DNA of 61,781 nt from Acidobacteriota bacterium (GCA_013286465.1 JABDFR010000009.1:1-61781), one strand, 5' to 3'; positions 1 to 11,145 are shown, counted from the first letter of the stretch. Notes: generated from the sequence alone by a model not told the origin. A program made the numbers and translations.

Positions 1-1429
<1,429 letters not shown>

Positions 1430-1621
1430 AAAAGAAAAGGCAGTTCGGCCTGCTTAACTCGCAGGCGTCGACTGTCCATCTGGCTCTCACGGGCCAGAGT
1501 CGTTCCGGTTTAACTCCTGCCGCGCAAGCGGTAGGAGCACTCACCACGGGTTCTGGCAGGTCTCACTCGATAAGCCGAGCACGACCACGTGCATTGGCCG
1601 TCACAGAGCAATCAAACGCAG
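1430..1621 (+). other. 16S 3' trailer without tRNA or 23S gene
   Basis: About 190 bases follow the mature 16S end. I see no tRNA cloverleaf, no 23S start and no open frame with coding character. Short GC-rich inverted segments (for example near 1460-1530) could form processing stems. The trailer ends at a strong terminator, so the transcript seems to carry 16S only. Confidence 0.6.
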
Positions 1622-1664
1622 AAAAGGCCCGCCCGGATTTATTCCGGGCGGCCCTTTTTCTTTT
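1622..1664 (+). terminator. Rho-independent terminator after 16S
   Basis: A stem of about 16 base pairs with one mismatch (1622-1637 with 1643-1658, loop TTTAT) is followed by a T-rich tract. A run of A before the stem means it can also end the minus-strand gene at 1760-3598. Confidence 0.9.
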
Positions 1665-1666
1665 GT

Positions 1667-1696
1667 GCCGTACCGTACCGGTGGCGTCCCGCCGGT
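1667..1696. repeat. GTAG-family palindrome, subclass Ib (degenerate)
   Basis: This 30-base element, gccgtaccgtaccg followed by a GC-rich arm, matches the one at 31260-31294 over about 28 positions with one difference. The core ggcgtcccgccgg resembles the class I palindromes elsewhere in the window. It lacks the clean GTAG/CTAC end, so it looks decayed. Confidence 0.55.
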
Positions 1697-1759
1697 TCTT
1701 TCCCTCAGAACATATTTCTCGCCGACTCGCCACTGCTCGCACCAATCATAAACATCGCT

Positions 1760-3598
1760 TCAGTACGGGATCTCTACAGACCCGTTCCGCGTCGCCATCT
1801 GCACTCCCTCGGTATCGCGCAGCACCAGGCGAATCAGGTAGGTTCCTGGCTTCACGTCGAAACTCGACTTAACCGACAATCCCGATCGGTTCAACTTCTC
1901 AAGCGTCGTATCGGTCAAATTCATCGTGATGACTTTCTTCCCGCCATTCACAAACTTCCCGTCCTGATCGAAAATCGCCGTTTCCATTGTGAGATTGTCC
2001 AAATGCCGGTCGCCCTCTTTCCGGAAATGCATGGTCTGCGTATTCACGTGCGCCAGCACCGACAAATTCGCATCCGTCGAATCCTTCTTGAAAAATTGCG
2101 TGCGCAATTCCACAGGAATATCGTTGACCTCATCATGCGAAGTGAGCGCCTCCAAAATCTCTTGATCCGCTCGTTCCGCAGGATCCTGAAGCGTTTTCGG
2201 AGCGCGGTAACTGTGCCGCGCCTCAATCGAAAACCCCTTCGAACTCTCCAGCGTGACTTTCAAAGTATGGGAGCTGCCATCCAGCTTCAGATTTTGCGGA
2301 GAAAATCCGAGCACGTAGGAAACCGGCGGCGCCGTTACGGCTTGCGCAATTCCGCGATCCAAATCATTGCGGTGGTGAAAGAAGTTTCCTCCCGTTCCAT
2401 CCGCCAAATCACCAAGCAGTGTGCCGAGAATGGTCTCTTGCATACGAAAAGCCGTGAGTTGCGAGTTGAGTTGCGAGTTCTCAGGTCCAGTTTGAAAACT
2501 TATGTGGTCAGGAGCTTCTCCTCCGCCTGAAAGGGACTCGTAGAGCCCACGCGCATCAACCGTGTCCACCACAATATTCGCCCGAACGGCGCGATCAATA
2601 ATTGGCGCGAGATCCTCCGCAGCCCTCCGCGAATAAAATTCCGTCGAGACAAACGCCATCACTCGTTGTCCCGGCTCGGCAGCCAGTTTTCCCAGGATGC
2701 TCTCGAGCTTCCGGAATTCCACGAGCGCTTTCGCGTCCCCGTGGACTTGCACCTCCCGCGCCGTTTCGATCGCGCGCTCCGTCGGAACGTCGACCCCAAC
2801 CGGACTAGACCCCGCGGTCCTGGATGGGCCGATCGGGAAAAGACTGCAGACGAGGTAGTCGCTGGCAGCCAACTTTAATGCTACCGGGTCTCCCTGATTC
2901 AATATTTGATCGGCTTGGTAGTAGGTAATAAAAGGACAATCGTTAGTGGCCCTGGCTCGCGCCGCCTGCGAACTCACCTTCGACAAAGCAACTCGAAGCG
3001 CGGCCTTGTCGCTGGCGAAGTCCTGATTGATCGTGCCGGATGTCGTAAATATCCCCATGCGATCCGATGGCAATAACTGATCGAGGATCTTGGCCGCAGC
3101 TTCACGGACAGGAACAGCATCGGAAGTCTCGAAATTCAGGTCGTCCAGCACCAGCGCAACAAATCGATCTGGCACGGCAGACGGATGAGCAGCGGCGTTG
3201 GCCGGCACGTTAGTCTCTCCTGCAGTGCCTTCCGCCGCAGGATTTGCGCTCGCACCGGGATGCACCACATTGAACGAGGTAATCGTCTGCAGCCTCTTGT
3301 TGTCGAAAAGTTGAAAGTCTTCCTTCTTCAGATTCTCGACCGCATTGCCTTTTTGATCGCGCACCACCACGCGCACGAGCACAGCATTTGTCCGGACCCG
3401 GAACACGGCAGGCGAATCACTCGTCGCCAACTCAGGCGCCGAACCAGTCGTTTGCGGCCCCGTCGAACGAGAGTCAGTTTTAGAATTAGCGTCAGGCGCC
3501 GGCTGGCTCTGCCCATCTTGGCCTGCCGCGGAGAGGGGAAAAAATGCAAGAAGCAGAATCAAATAACGCACGCGGCCGAAACATACGCAGTGAAGCAT
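1760..3598 (-). CDS. Secreted VWFA-related domain protein
   Basis: A 612-residue exported protein of unknown function with the acidobacterial VWFA-related architecture. A signal peptide ends about residue 27 (hydrophobic LILLLAFF, then SAAGQ). A 'VRVVVRDQKGNAVENLKKEDFQ' type segment that precedes the VWA fold in this family follows, then a VWA-like domain with the strand FVALVLDDLNFET. The metal site reads DDLN instead of the usual DxSxS, so metal binding is doubtful. The second half carries a segment of beta-rich character. I chose the ATG at 3598 because GGGAGG lies 4-5 bases upstream; a start 21 bases further out lacks this. A partial relative ends the window at 61381. Confidence 0.85.
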   Translation of the reverse strand: MLHCVCFGRVRYLILLLAFFPLSAAGQDGQSQPAPDANSKTDSRSTGPQTTGSAPELATSDSPAVFRVRTNAVLVRVVVRDQKGNAVENLKKEDFQLFDNKRLQTITSFNVVHPGASANPAAEGTAGETNVPANAAAHPSAVPDRFVALVLDDLNFETSDAVPVREAAAKILDQLLPSDRMGIFTTSGTINQDFASDKAALRVALSKVSSQAARARATNDCPFITYYQADQILNQGDPVALKLAASDYLVCSLFPIGPSRTAGSSPVGVDVPTERAIETAREVQVHGDAKALVEFRKLESILGKLAAEPGQRVMAFVSTEFYSRRAAEDLAPIIDRAVRANIVVDTVDARGLYESLSGGGEAPDHISFQTGPENSQLNSQLTAFRMQETILGTLLGDLADGTGGNFFHHRNDLDRGIAQAVTAPPVSYVLGFSPQNLKLDGSSHTLKVTLESSKGFSIEARHSYRAPKTLQDPAERADQEILEALTSHDEVNDIPVELRTQFFKKDSTDANLSVLAHVNTQTMHFRKEGDRHLDNLTMETAIFDQDGKFVNGGKKVITMNLTDTTLEKLNRSGLSVKSSFDVKPGTYLIRLVLRDTEGVQMATRNGSVEIPY

Positions 3599-3950
3599 AA
3601 TGCCTCCCGGCCAGCACACCTTATCAACTCGGTGACCTATCGAGCCGATTATACGACGCCCGGCTGGCGCACGCCGTTACAACGCACTCGCCCAACTTTC
3701 CTTCCTCGTCCGGCACATCTCGCATCGCGTACCACCAAGAACGGTCGCAGGGCGCTCCCGTCCGTCGCCAAAAGTGTTCAAAACGGTACAGAACGCGATG
3801 CATTCGCCCATTAGCATGTTCTATGTAGGCGGGTCCGGTACACCGGGGGGAAATGAATATCGTAGTTCGCGCGGTAAACAACTTGTTAAACGCTTTTAGG
3901 CCCTTTGCCGTAGAAACTTCCAGCTTTGATTCACTCGCGGAGGTGAGCAC
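3599..3950. other. Divergent intergenic region
   Basis: About 350 bases separate the divergent VWFA and histidine kinase genes and must hold both promoters. I see no convincing -35/-10 pair and no repeat of the GTAG family. The small open frames here have poor coding character. Confidence 0.5.
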
Positions 3951-5396
3951 TTGACCACATCTCCCGTATCTCGCGACGGCCATTCCTCAGCGACTCCGAT
4001 CCCCATGGATGCGGCCTCGCTAGAATCAATCCTCTGCACCGAAGAGTTGTATCGCCGCCAGTCGCGCCCGCCCGATTACGAGCGAGAGAACAACGCTCTG
4101 GGCGAGCTGGCCAATGCGCTGGCCGACTCGCCGCGTACCATTCTTCAAACGCTAGCCGAGACGATCCTAGCGGTCTGCGAATCCGACTCCGCCGGCATCA
4201 GCCTGCTCAGCACCGAGGGCGGCGGAAAAAGCTTCTACTGGCCGGCCATCGCCGGCCAATGGAAGCCGCACATCGGCGGCGGAACGCCCCGCGATTTCGG
4301 CCCCTGCGGAGACGTGCTCGATCGCAATACCACGCTGATGTTCCGCCACGTCGAACGGCGTTACACCTATTTCCAACCGGTCACTCCCGCGATTGAAGAG
4401 TGCCTGCTGGTTCCTTTTTACGTCGATGGCCGGGCCGTCGGCACGATCTGGTCCATCGCCCACGATAAGCGCCACAAGTTCGACGCGGAAGACGAGCGCC
4501 TCATGAAATCCCTGGGCAAATTCGCTTCCTCGGCCTATCAAATGCTGGCCTCTCTTGACGCTCTCAAATTTCAAATCGCCGAGCGCGGAAGAGCCGATGC
4601 AGAGCTACGCACGTTAGTCAACTCCCTCGAGCTCCAATTGCAAATTCGCACCGAGGAAGTCATAAAGCAAAATGCCGATTCGCTCAAGCAGACAGAGCGC
4701 TTTAGGTCCATCTCCTACCGCTTGATGCAAGTGCAGGACGACGAACGGCGCCGCATCGCACGCGAACTCCACGACAGCGCGGGACAAATCTTGGTTGCCC
4801 TGGGTTTGAATCTTGCGGCGATCGGACTGCATGCCCGCCAGATCCTCCCGCAGGTCGTCATCGTCGCCGAAGACGGTCAGCGCCTGGTGCAGCAACTCAG
4901 CCAGGAAATCCGCACCATGTCGTACCTGCTGCATCCGCCGCTCTTGAGCGAAACGGGCTTGCCCGAAACTCTTCGTTGGTACGTACAAGGATTAAAGGAT
5001 CGCAGCGGCCTGGACATCTCGTTAAACATTCCCGAAGGCTTTGGGCGGCTCTCTCCGGAAATGGAACTTGTAATTTTTCGGCTCGTGCAGGAGTGCCTCA
5101 CCAACGTTCACCGTCACTCCGGCAGCAAAAGCGCCGCCATTCGCATCGCCCGCGAAGCAGGCAGAGTTTCTCTCGAGGTTCAGGACGAGGGCAAAGGCAT
5201 CCCGCCGGAAAAACTGCGCGAGATTCAATCGCAAGGTACCGGCGTAGGGATCGGAGGCATGCGCGAACGTATCCGCCAGTTGGACGGCCACATGCGCATT
5301 CAATCGAGCGGCTCCGGCACAAAAATCTCAGTCAATTTTTTGGATCCGGCATCCCAGCCGGCCAACCCAGAGCGCCGGTTGGCAACTTCCGGATAG
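3951..5396 (+). CDS. GAF-domain sensor histidine kinase (NarL-type partner class)
   Basis: A 481-residue cytoplasmic kinase with no membrane segment. Order of parts: GAF-like sensor about 50-200, a charged coiled coil about 200-255, a HisKA_3 dimerisation domain with the phospho-accepting H274 in ARELHDS, then an HATPase domain with N385 (NVHRHS), D412 in DEGKG and the glycine-rich GTGVGIGGMRER. HisKA_3 kinases normally pair with NarL/LuxR-type regulators. It starts with TTG, supported by GGAGGTGA at 3939-3946. The response regulator gene starts 19 bases after the stop, so the two are probably co-transcribed. The signal sensed by the GAF domain is unknown. Confidence 0.9.
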   Translation: MTTSPVSRDGHSSATPIPMDAASLESILCTEELYRRQSRPPDYERENNALGELANALADSPRTILQTLAETILAVCESDSAGISLLSTEGGGKSFYWPAIAGQWKPHIGGGTPRDFGPCGDVLDRNTTLMFRHVERRYTYFQPVTPAIEECLLVPFYVDGRAVGTIWSIAHDKRHKFDAEDERLMKSLGKFASSAYQMLASLDALKFQIAERGRADAELRTLVNSLELQLQIRTEEVIKQNADSLKQTERFRSISYRLMQVQDDERRRIARELHDSAGQILVALGLNLAAIGLHARQILPQVVIVAEDGQRLVQQLSQEIRTMSYLLHPPLLSETGLPETLRWYVQGLKDRSGLDISLNIPEGFGRLSPEMELVIFRLVQECLTNVHRHSGSKSAAIRIAREAGRVSLEVQDEGKGIPPEKLREIQSQGTGVGIGGMRERIRQLDGHMRIQSSGSGTKISVNFLDPASQPANPERRLATSG

Positions 5397-5415
5397 AACA
5401 GGGAGGGATTCGACC

Positions 5416-5787
5416 ATGCGAATTCTAATTGCAGACGACAATGAAATGGTGCGGCACGGCGTAAAGGGACTGCTATCGTGCGACACAGGTTTGGAAGTTT
5501 GCGGCGAAGCCGCTGACGGAGTCGAAGCGCTCCTCAGAGCGCGCGAGCTGCGGCCCGATCTCGTCCTGCTTGACCTCAGCATGCCGGGCTTGGGTGGGCT
5601 TGAAATCACCGGTCGGCTCCGGCAAGAAGTACCGAAAACCAAAATCCTGATCATGAGCCAGCACGACCCAGTCCAATTCGCGCCCTGCGCACTCAAAGCA
5701 GGCGCGCACGCTTATCTCGACAAGAGCCGTCTCGGCATCGATTTGCTGTCGACGATCGAGAGCGTCGCGGGAAACTCGGCGGCTTAG
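5416..5787 (+). CDS. Receiver-only response regulator
   Basis: A 123-residue CheY-like receiver. The acidic pair D7/D8, the phospho-acceptor D53 in LLDLSMPG, S81 and K103 are all present. A GGGAGGG ribosome site lies just upstream. Sequence similarity is to the receiver half of NarL-type regulators, but the stop comes right after the domain. I found no helix-turn-helix in any frame downstream before the convergent cytochrome gene. It probably acts by protein contact or as a phosphate sink, or it lost its DNA-binding half. It is the likely partner of the kinase immediately upstream. Confidence 0.9.
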   Translation: MRILIADDNEMVRHGVKGLLSCDTGLEVCGEAADGVEALLRARELRPDLVLLDLSMPGLGGLEITGRLRQEVPKTKILIMSQHDPVQFAPCALKAGAHAYLDKSRLGIDLLSTIESVAGNSAA

Positions 5788-5879
5788 CTCGCCTGTAAAG
5801 CGGCCCGCGCCTCCGAACTTACGACTGTCCCGCTGGTGCAAGCCCAGACGTTTCTCACGGCCGTGTTCGGCGGGCGCAG

Positions 5880-6524
5880 CTACTTCGGGCAGGCGGCGCC
5901 GCCATCAATCCAGATTTTCAATTGCGCCACCGTTTCGGCGCGGGTTAGCGGCGGCAGCGTGCGGCCATCGCCGGGATTCCAGCCCCATCCGACCAGATCA
6001 TCGTTCGCAATGTGATCCATCAACGCCTCGAGCGAACGCCCGCCATTCTGTTTCGGATCCTTAATCTGCCGGCAAAGTTCCCCAGCCGGACGCCCCACAA
6101 ACACCATCTTCATTTTCGCCGGCGGCAGCGACCACTTCGGATTTCCCGGCGGCATATGCACCCCAGGCAAATTCGCCGCCTGATGGCAAGTATCGCAACG
6201 CATCCCATAAAGTCCATGCCCATCCGGTCCGCGCTTCACATTCTGAATGTGTACGTGACTATCATCGCCCTGCAACGGCGCATCGCCCGCAGGATGGCAA
6301 TTCTGGCAGCGCGGCGAAGTCAACACGCGATACACCTGCAAAAAAGCCGCCCGCGAAGCCTCGGCGTCAGGCTTAGCATCCGGCTTCGCTCCGGTGCCGG
6401 CCCACACAGACGCTCCGAGCGCGATCAACACCGCCACGATCAAGCCGCTCGCCAAAAGTAGGGGGGCGGGTTTACCTCGCCCCTGGGTTGGCTTTGGGTG
6501 TTCCAATCGTCCATTCGCCGTCAT
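5880..6524 (-). CDS. Membrane-anchored di-haem cytochrome c of the molybdenum hydroxylase operon
   Basis: A 214-residue protein with one hydrophobic segment about 21-43 and two CxxCH haem c sites, C73-C76-H77 and C110-C113-H114. Its ATG overlaps the stop of the upstream molybdopterin subunit gene by 4 bases, which indicates translational coupling. In such operons a cytochrome passes electrons from the exported molybdenum enzyme to the respiratory chain; here that role is inferred. No axial methionine can be assigned with certainty. Confidence 0.85.
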   Translation of the reverse strand: MTANGRLEHPKPTQGRGKPAPLLLASGLIVAVLIALGASVWAGTGAKPDAKPDAEASRAAFLQVYRVLTSPRCQNCHPAGDAPLQGDDSHVHIQNVKRGPDGHGLYGMRCDTCHQAANLPGVHMPPGNPKWSLPPAKMKMVFVGRPAGELCRQIKDPKQNGGRSLEALMDHIANDDLVGWGWNPGDGRTLPPLTRAETVAQLKIWIDGGAACPK

Positions 6525-8803
6525 GACTTCGCCCCCGCATCGCCCACCAAATCGCTAGCCCGAATCGGCAACCGCCGCACGCGCTTCCCCGTCGCCGCAA
6601 ATATCGCATTCGCCAAAGCCGGCGCCACCGGCGGCACTCCCGGCTCGCCGACACCCGTAGGACTCGCCGCGCTCCTCACAATATGCACCTCAATCACCGG
6701 CGATTCATAAATCCGCAGCATCGGATAATCATAAAAATTCGATTGCTCCACGCGCCCATCCTTCAAAGTAATCTCCGATTTCAGCGCCGCCGTAAGCCCG
6801 AAAATAATTCCGCCTTCCATCTGCGCCACCACCGTATCGGGATTGATCACCAATCCGCAGTCCAGCGCGCAGACCACGCGATGCACGCGCACCGCCCCAT
6901 CTTTCCCCACCGACGCTTCCACCACTTGCGCCACGTAACTATCAAATGAAAAGTGCGTGGCAATCCCGCGCCCCACTCCTGCCGGCAATTTCGAGCCCCA
7001 ATTCGCCTTCTGCGCCGCGAGCTCCAGCGTCGCCAACATCCGCGGCTGCCCAGCCAGCAATGTCCGCCTCAATTCGTAAGGATCTTTCCCGCCGGCAAAC
7101 GCCACCTCATCCAAAAACGCCTCCACCGAAAATCCCGTATGCGAATGCCCCACCGAGCGCCACCACTGCACCGGCACTCCAATCTTCGGCGTATGCAAAT
7201 CCACCTGCAGATTCGGAATCCCGTAAAGAATATCCGCCGCCCCTTCCACCGACGCCGCGTCGATCCCATCCTTAATTCCAAACGATGCGAATCCAGTCCC
7301 CTCAAAAATCGATTGCCCCACAATCGTATGCGTCCAAGCCACCGGATTTCCGCCAGCATCGATTCCCGCCACAAAGCGGTCATGCCACATCGGCCGGTAC
7401 CAACCGCCCTTCAAATCATCCTCGCGCGTCCACACCACTTTCACCGGCGCCTTAGCCACCTTCGCCACTTCCACCGCTTCCACCACAAAATCCGAAGCCG
7501 GATTCGCTCGCCGACCAAATCCTCCGCCGAGCAAAGTCGTATGAATCTGCACTTTGTTAAAAGGCAATCCCGCCGTTTTCGCCGCCGCCGCACAATCTCC
7601 CGTTTGAAATTGCGTCCCCGTCCAGATTTCGCAGCTATCCGCGCGCAAGTCCACCACGCAATTGAGCGGCTCCATCATGCAATGCGCCAGATAAGGAACG
7701 TCGTATTCAGCAGTAAGCGTTTTCGCCGCGCTACCAAGTGCCGCAGCAGCATCGCCCACTTTCCGCGCCACCAATCCCGGCTTCATCGCCGTCTCAGCAA
7801 ACTCCCGAAACATCTGCTCGCTCGAAAGATTCGCATTCGCTCCCAAATCCCATTCCACGTTCAATTTGTCGCGCCCCAATTTCGCCGGCCAGAATCCCTC
7901 CGCAATCACCGCCACTCCCGAAGGAACCTGCTCCACTGCCTTTACGCCAGAAATCTTCAGCGTCTCGCTCGCATCCACCTTCACCACTTTTCCGCCAAAC
8001 ACCGGCGGCCGCGCCACCACCGCCGTCAACATCCCCGGCAAATGCACGTCCAACCCAAATTCCGCCGTCCCATTCACTTTCGAAGGAGTGTCCAAGCGCA
8101 GCGTAGGCTTTCCGATCAAAGTGAAATCTTTCGCGCCTTTCAGCGGCACGTCCGCCGGCGCAGTCAATTTCGAAGCCGCCTCCGCCAGCGATCCATAACT
8201 CGCCCGCCGGTGCGAAGCATCGTGAAACACCACGCCCTTTTCGACGGTACATTCGCTAGCCGCCACATTCCACCGCTGCGCCGCAGCCTGCACCAACATC
8301 GTCCGCGCCAGCGCCCCCATCTTCCGGTAACGCACCCACTCCGAAGGCGAAGTAGTGCTCCCGCCGGTCATCTGCATTCCATACACAGGATGGTTATAAA
8401 CCGCATCCACCGGCGCAGCCTCCACTCGCACCTTGGCCCAGTTCGCTTCCAATTCTTCGTTCAGAAGCATGGGGAGCGAAGTGTAAATTCCCTGGCCCAT
8501 TTCCGAGTGCGCCGCAATTACGGTAACGATGTCGTCCGACCCGATGTGCACAAACGCATTCACCGCAAATTCGTTTTTCTCCGCAGCAGCCAGCGCGTTT
8601 CCAGCTTTCGCAGCCAACGGCACGTACATACTCACCAACAGCCCGCCGCCTAGCGCCGCTCCCGTCTGCAAAAATGCCCGCCGCCCGACAATCACCGCAT
8701 TCTTTCGCTCCACCGGGTCCGATCTTTCGGCCGCGTTCGATCGCCCGCCAGTTTTCGCTTTCTCAAAAATCGCCGTCGTCCCAGAAATAAAAGGCGCGCT
8801 CAT
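6521..8803 (-). CDS. iorB: Xanthine dehydrogenase-family molybdopterin-binding subunit (IorB-like)
   Basis: A 760-residue large subunit of a molybdenum hydroxylase, similar to the isoquinoline 1-oxidoreductase beta subunit. A twin-arginine signal RRAFLQ at 41-46 followed by a hydrophobic stretch predicts folded export to the periplasm. Glycine-rich cofactor-binding segments such as LLGGGFGRR and VGEPGVPP are visible. The family hydroxylates N-heterocycles or aldehydes; the real substrate cannot be read from the sequence. The gene overlaps its neighbours by 4 bases on both sides (upstream 2Fe-2S subunit, downstream cytochrome), so the three form one operon. The symbol marks family resemblance only. 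Confidence 0.88.
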   Translation of the reverse strand: MSAPFISGTTAIFEKAKTGGRSNAAERSDPVERKNAVIVGRRAFLQTGAALGGGLLVSMYVPLAAKAGNALAAAEKNEFAVNAFVHIGSDDIVTVIAAHSEMGQGIYTSLPMLLNEELEANWAKVRVEAAPVDAVYNHPVYGMQMTGGSTTSPSEWVRYRKMGALARTMLVQAAAQRWNVAASECTVEKGVVFHDASHRRASYGSLAEAASKLTAPADVPLKGAKDFTLIGKPTLRLDTPSKVNGTAEFGLDVHLPGMLTAVVARPPVFGGKVVKVDASETLKISGVKAVEQVPSGVAVIAEGFWPAKLGRDKLNVEWDLGANANLSSEQMFREFAETAMKPGLVARKVGDAAAALGSAAKTLTAEYDVPYLAHCMMEPLNCVVDLRADSCEIWTGTQFQTGDCAAAAKTAGLPFNKVQIHTTLLGGGFGRRANPASDFVVEAVEVAKVAKAPVKVVWTREDDLKGGWYRPMWHDRFVAGIDAGGNPVAWTHTIVGQSIFEGTGFASFGIKDGIDAASVEGAADILYGIPNLQVDLHTPKIGVPVQWWRSVGHSHTGFSVEAFLDEVAFAGGKDPYELRRTLLAGQPRMLATLELAAQKANWGSKLPAGVGRGIATHFSFDSYVAQVVEASVGKDGAVRVHRVVCALDCGLVINPDTVVAQMEGGIIFGLTAALKSEITLKDGRVEQSNFYDYPMLRIYESPVIEVHIVRSAASPTGVGEPGVPPVAPALANAIFAATGKRVRRLPIRASDLVGDAGAKS

Positions 8804-9270
8804 TTCGGCCTCCGCTCACCCGCAAGTTCCGCCGCGCGATGTATCGCCTTGCGAATCCGCGGATAAGTCCCGCACCGGCAAATATTCCCGCCCATGGCCT
8901 CATCAATTTCCGTATCAGTAGGCTTCAAAGTCGCCGCCAAAAGCACCGCCGCGCTCATAATCTGTCCCGACTGGCAATATCCGCACTGCGGCACATCCAT
9001 TTCAATCCAAGCCTTCTGCAAAGGATGCGTAAGATTTTCCGAAAGCCCCTCGATGGTGGTCACGTGCTTGCCATCCACCCGCGAAACCGGCGCCACGCAA
9101 GATCGGATCGCCTTGCCCTCCAGGTGCACAGTACAAGCCCCGCAAAGCGCCATCCCGCACCCAAATTTCGTCCCAGTCATCCCCAGCGAATCGCGCAACA
9201 CCCAAAGCAACGGCGTAGACGGATCCACGTCCACCTCAACGCGTTTCCCATTCACAAAAAAGCTAGTCAT
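8800..9270 (-). CDS. iorA: 2Fe-2S subunit of molybdenum hydroxylase (IorA-like)
   Basis: A 156-residue small subunit carrying two [2Fe-2S] clusters. The plant-type cluster uses C38, C43, C46 and C58; the second uses C96, C99, C131 and C133 (CGYC and CRC motifs). It transfers electrons from the molybdenum centre to the acceptor. I chose the ATG at 9270 (protein start MTSFFVNGK) because GGAGAGG lies just before it and because relatives begin at this point; a longer frame to 9315 adds an unrelated stretch. It lacks its own signal, so it probably rides out with the Tat-bearing partner. Confidence 0.93.
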   Translation of the reverse strand: MTSFFVNGKRVEVDVDPSTPLLWVLRDSLGMTGTKFGCGMALCGACTVHLEGKAIRSCVAPVSRVDGKHVTTIEGLSENLTHPLQKAWIEMDVPQCGYCQSGQIMSAAVLLAATLKPTDTEIDEAMGGNICRCGTYPRIRKAIHRAAELAGERRPK

Positions 9271-9630
9271 AGATCCTCTCCCCAACGCAAAAACAAATCC
9301 CAAACGGCCCGCCATCAGGTTCGATAGGATAATTCATAGTCCGGATTCCGGCGAATCGCACAAATAAACCCAGCAAATACGAATCAAGCCGGCCAGTATC
9401 GGCGCCCAGCGCCGAAATCCGAACGTAGGGCCCGCTCTTTATGGCGGGCCGGGCAACCTGTAATTTCAAGCCACAATTTCGGCCCAGCGCAAATCTTCAT
9501 TAGCAAGGTGAAGGGCCGTTTGGCAGGCGGCCCACCCTTTTCCAGACGGTTTGCGCTGGGTAGCCAATCCTTCCGGGTCTGCGGCCCGGCTTCCGCGCTG
9601 CCTTTGGCACATCAACCGTATCCGCGGACT
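9271..9630. other. Intergenic region with one palindrome
   Basis: This 360-base region lies between the start of the iorA-like gene and the end of the zincin-like gene. It holds a GTAG-led hairpin at 9425-9450 and otherwise no coding sequence I can support. Confidence 0.5.
9425..9450. repeat. GTAG-led palindrome (single)
   Basis: GTAG at 9425-9428 leads into arms GGCCCGC (9429-9435; its first base adjoins GTAG) and GCGGGCC (9444-9450) around an 8-base loop. It follows the same GTAG-plus-hairpin plan as the other intergenic palindromes but with a different stem sequence. Confidence 0.5.
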
Positions 9631-10392
9631 CTAAACTGCGACGAAAAGGCGCGGCTCATTATTTTTATCCATGCATGCGGCGGAACGTTTCAAGTAAGCG
9701 GCAATATTGGTGTTTAGGAAAGATCTCCACGCAGGTTTTTGTTCTCCACGCTCGAAGGCGAACTGCGCCAAGGCATAACCCAACTGTTCTTCCGAGAGAT
9801 ATCCCAAGCGACGCGCGGACCAGCCTTGTTTTGAGTAGTCCTGATGTTGCTCGAATCGAAACGCGGACTTCGCCGTGAAGATCCCAAATCCGAGGAAGAC
9901 CGTGAGCAGGTCGTTCAGTGGTTCCATGTCCGCTGCAGCGCGGTCCACGAGACCCGGACGAAGAAGAATGATGTGACCAAGCTCGTGCGCCAGCACCGCT
10001 ACAAGCGCCATAGGATCTTCTAGCTCTGTCTCGTTAATCGAAATGTGCGGCCTTTCGGCGGGGTCGTGATGGTAGAGCCCTGCGGCTCCCGAAGTCTCAC
10101 CGGATCGAAACGGAGCGAGATCGCGCGTAACTTCATCCGCGGATGCGCAGAGCTTCACGTCAATGTCGCTTGGATTCAGTCGCATGTGCCCAGCGACCCG
10201 CTCGAACATGGACTGCAGCGCAGCCTCAGACCGATCGTAAGGATCGGGAAAGTACTCCGGCGTCGGAAGGACGACGGTAGCTTCCAGAAGACGGTCTGAA
10301 CCGAGAAGTCCGGCGAGCCGGAGAAACGAGCTGTCAACCCACCGTTTCTGCTCCTCGGTCACCGGAAGCTTCGGCTTGGTCAGGCCAAACAC
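9631..10392 (-). CDS. Zincin-like conserved protein with HELGH motif
   Basis: A 253-residue protein of unknown function. The motif HELGH at 136-140, inside a hydrophobic helix VALVAVLAHELGHIILL, is typical of zinc metallopeptidases. A following acidic segment (EPLNDLLTVFLGFG, 157-170) could supply the third ligand. There is no signal peptide and no membrane segment long enough to anchor it strongly. Its neighbours do not suggest a pathway. It could be a true peptidase or an inactive member; I recognise no named family. Confidence 0.75.
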   Translation of the reverse strand: MFGLTKPKLPVTEEQKRWVDSSFLRLAGLLGSDRLLEATVVLPTPEYFPDPYDRSEAALQSMFERVAGHMRLNPSDIDVKLCASADEVTRDLAPFRSGETSGAAGLYHHDPAERPHISINETELEDPMALVAVLAHELGHIILLRPGLVDRAAADMEPLNDLLTVFLGFGIFTAKSAFRFEQHQDYSKQGWSARRLGYLSEEQLGYALAQFAFERGEQKPAWRSFLNTNIAAYLKRSAACMDKNNEPRLFVAV

Positions 10393-10761
10393 GCACGTTT
10401 ATACCAGAGCGTTACGTTCCTCCCAACGTCCAACTCCCCGTCCTTCCAATCGCCTTTACGCCCATTCCGCCATCGCCAGTACCCCGTAACTAACGTGTTG
10501 ACAACTTGGTACTCTTATGATATACAGGCGCGAGTAGTGCGCAGTCCCGAAGCGCGGGGCTGGCTCTTCTAAGCCGCCTCCCAACCGCGCCAACAATTTG
10601 AGAGATTGCCACTCCAAGAGGAAGCATGGCCCCGGCACCAAGTCTAGGGTCCGGGCTGTCAATCGTCTCTGCGATTGCAGAGCAATTGACTCAGCCCGGC
10701 GAGAAATTGTTCTGGCTGATCAGTCAACCCAGCAAGGTATTCTTCGGCATGACCTCGCCGC
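10393..10761. other. Gene-free stretch before repeat tract
   Basis: I see no supported gene. A plus-strand open frame starts at 10626 and runs through the repeats to 11270, but its composition and its dependence on repeated DNA argue against coding. Confidence 0.4.
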
Positions 10762-11018
10762 GCCAAAAAGGCGAACAAAAAGCTAATCGGGAACGACTAC
10801 GATTAGAAATCAACGTAACTCAAACAAAACAAACCCCCGCCCTCCATTCTAATCGGGAAAAAGAACCGGTTTTTTACCCCCGCTTTTGCCCCCCAAACAC
10901 CGTCCCACCCAGCCAAAAAGGCGAACAAAAAGCTAATCGGGTACCACAACGATTAGAAACGCTCGTAACTCACAGAAAACAAAACACCGGACCCACTTCT
11001 AATCGGGAAAAAGAAGCA
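10762..11018. repeat. Two-copy tandem repeat with 150-base period
   Basis: Copy 1 (10762-10868) and copy 2 (10912-11018) are exactly 150 bases apart. They share ordered blocks: gccaaaaaggcgaacaaaaa, gctaatcggg, cgattagaaa, cgtaactca, aaacaaaac and ttctaatcgggaaaaagaa, with variable bases between. The blocks CTAATC and GATTAG are mutually complementary and could pair. The period is a multiple of three, so a long frame stays open, but the blocks look like DNA or RNA elements more than protein. Function unknown. Confidence 0.75.
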
Positions 11019-11145
11019 CTTTTTCAACCCGCAATCCTAAAGCCGCCAAAACGGCATTTCCAGCGCCACAAAACTCCCAGCGAACTCGAAAAACATAAAA
11101 TCGGCCCCCTCATTTTTGTAGCGATTAAAAACAACCCCGATCCTT

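Noticed and set aside
1430-1621. tRNA-Ile or tRNA-Ala in a 16S-23S spacer
   Set aside because: No cloverleaf or CCA-type end fits; a terminator closes the region.
1589-2530. 313-residue open frame on the plus strand
   Set aside because: It lies antisense to the VWFA gene, lacks a ribosome site and is rich in R, H, P and L, the usual shadow of a GC-rich gene.
3624-3983. 119-residue minus-strand open frame upstream of the kinase
   Set aside because: It spans the divergent promoter region and the start of the kinase gene and lacks coding character.
6953-8653. 566-residue open frame on the plus strand
   Set aside because: Antisense to the molybdopterin subunit gene, with a repetitive R/H/P composition and no recognisable domain.
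10762-11018. CRISPR array
   Set aside because: Only two units with a 150-base period and internal variability; CRISPR repeats are 24-40 bases with short spacers.
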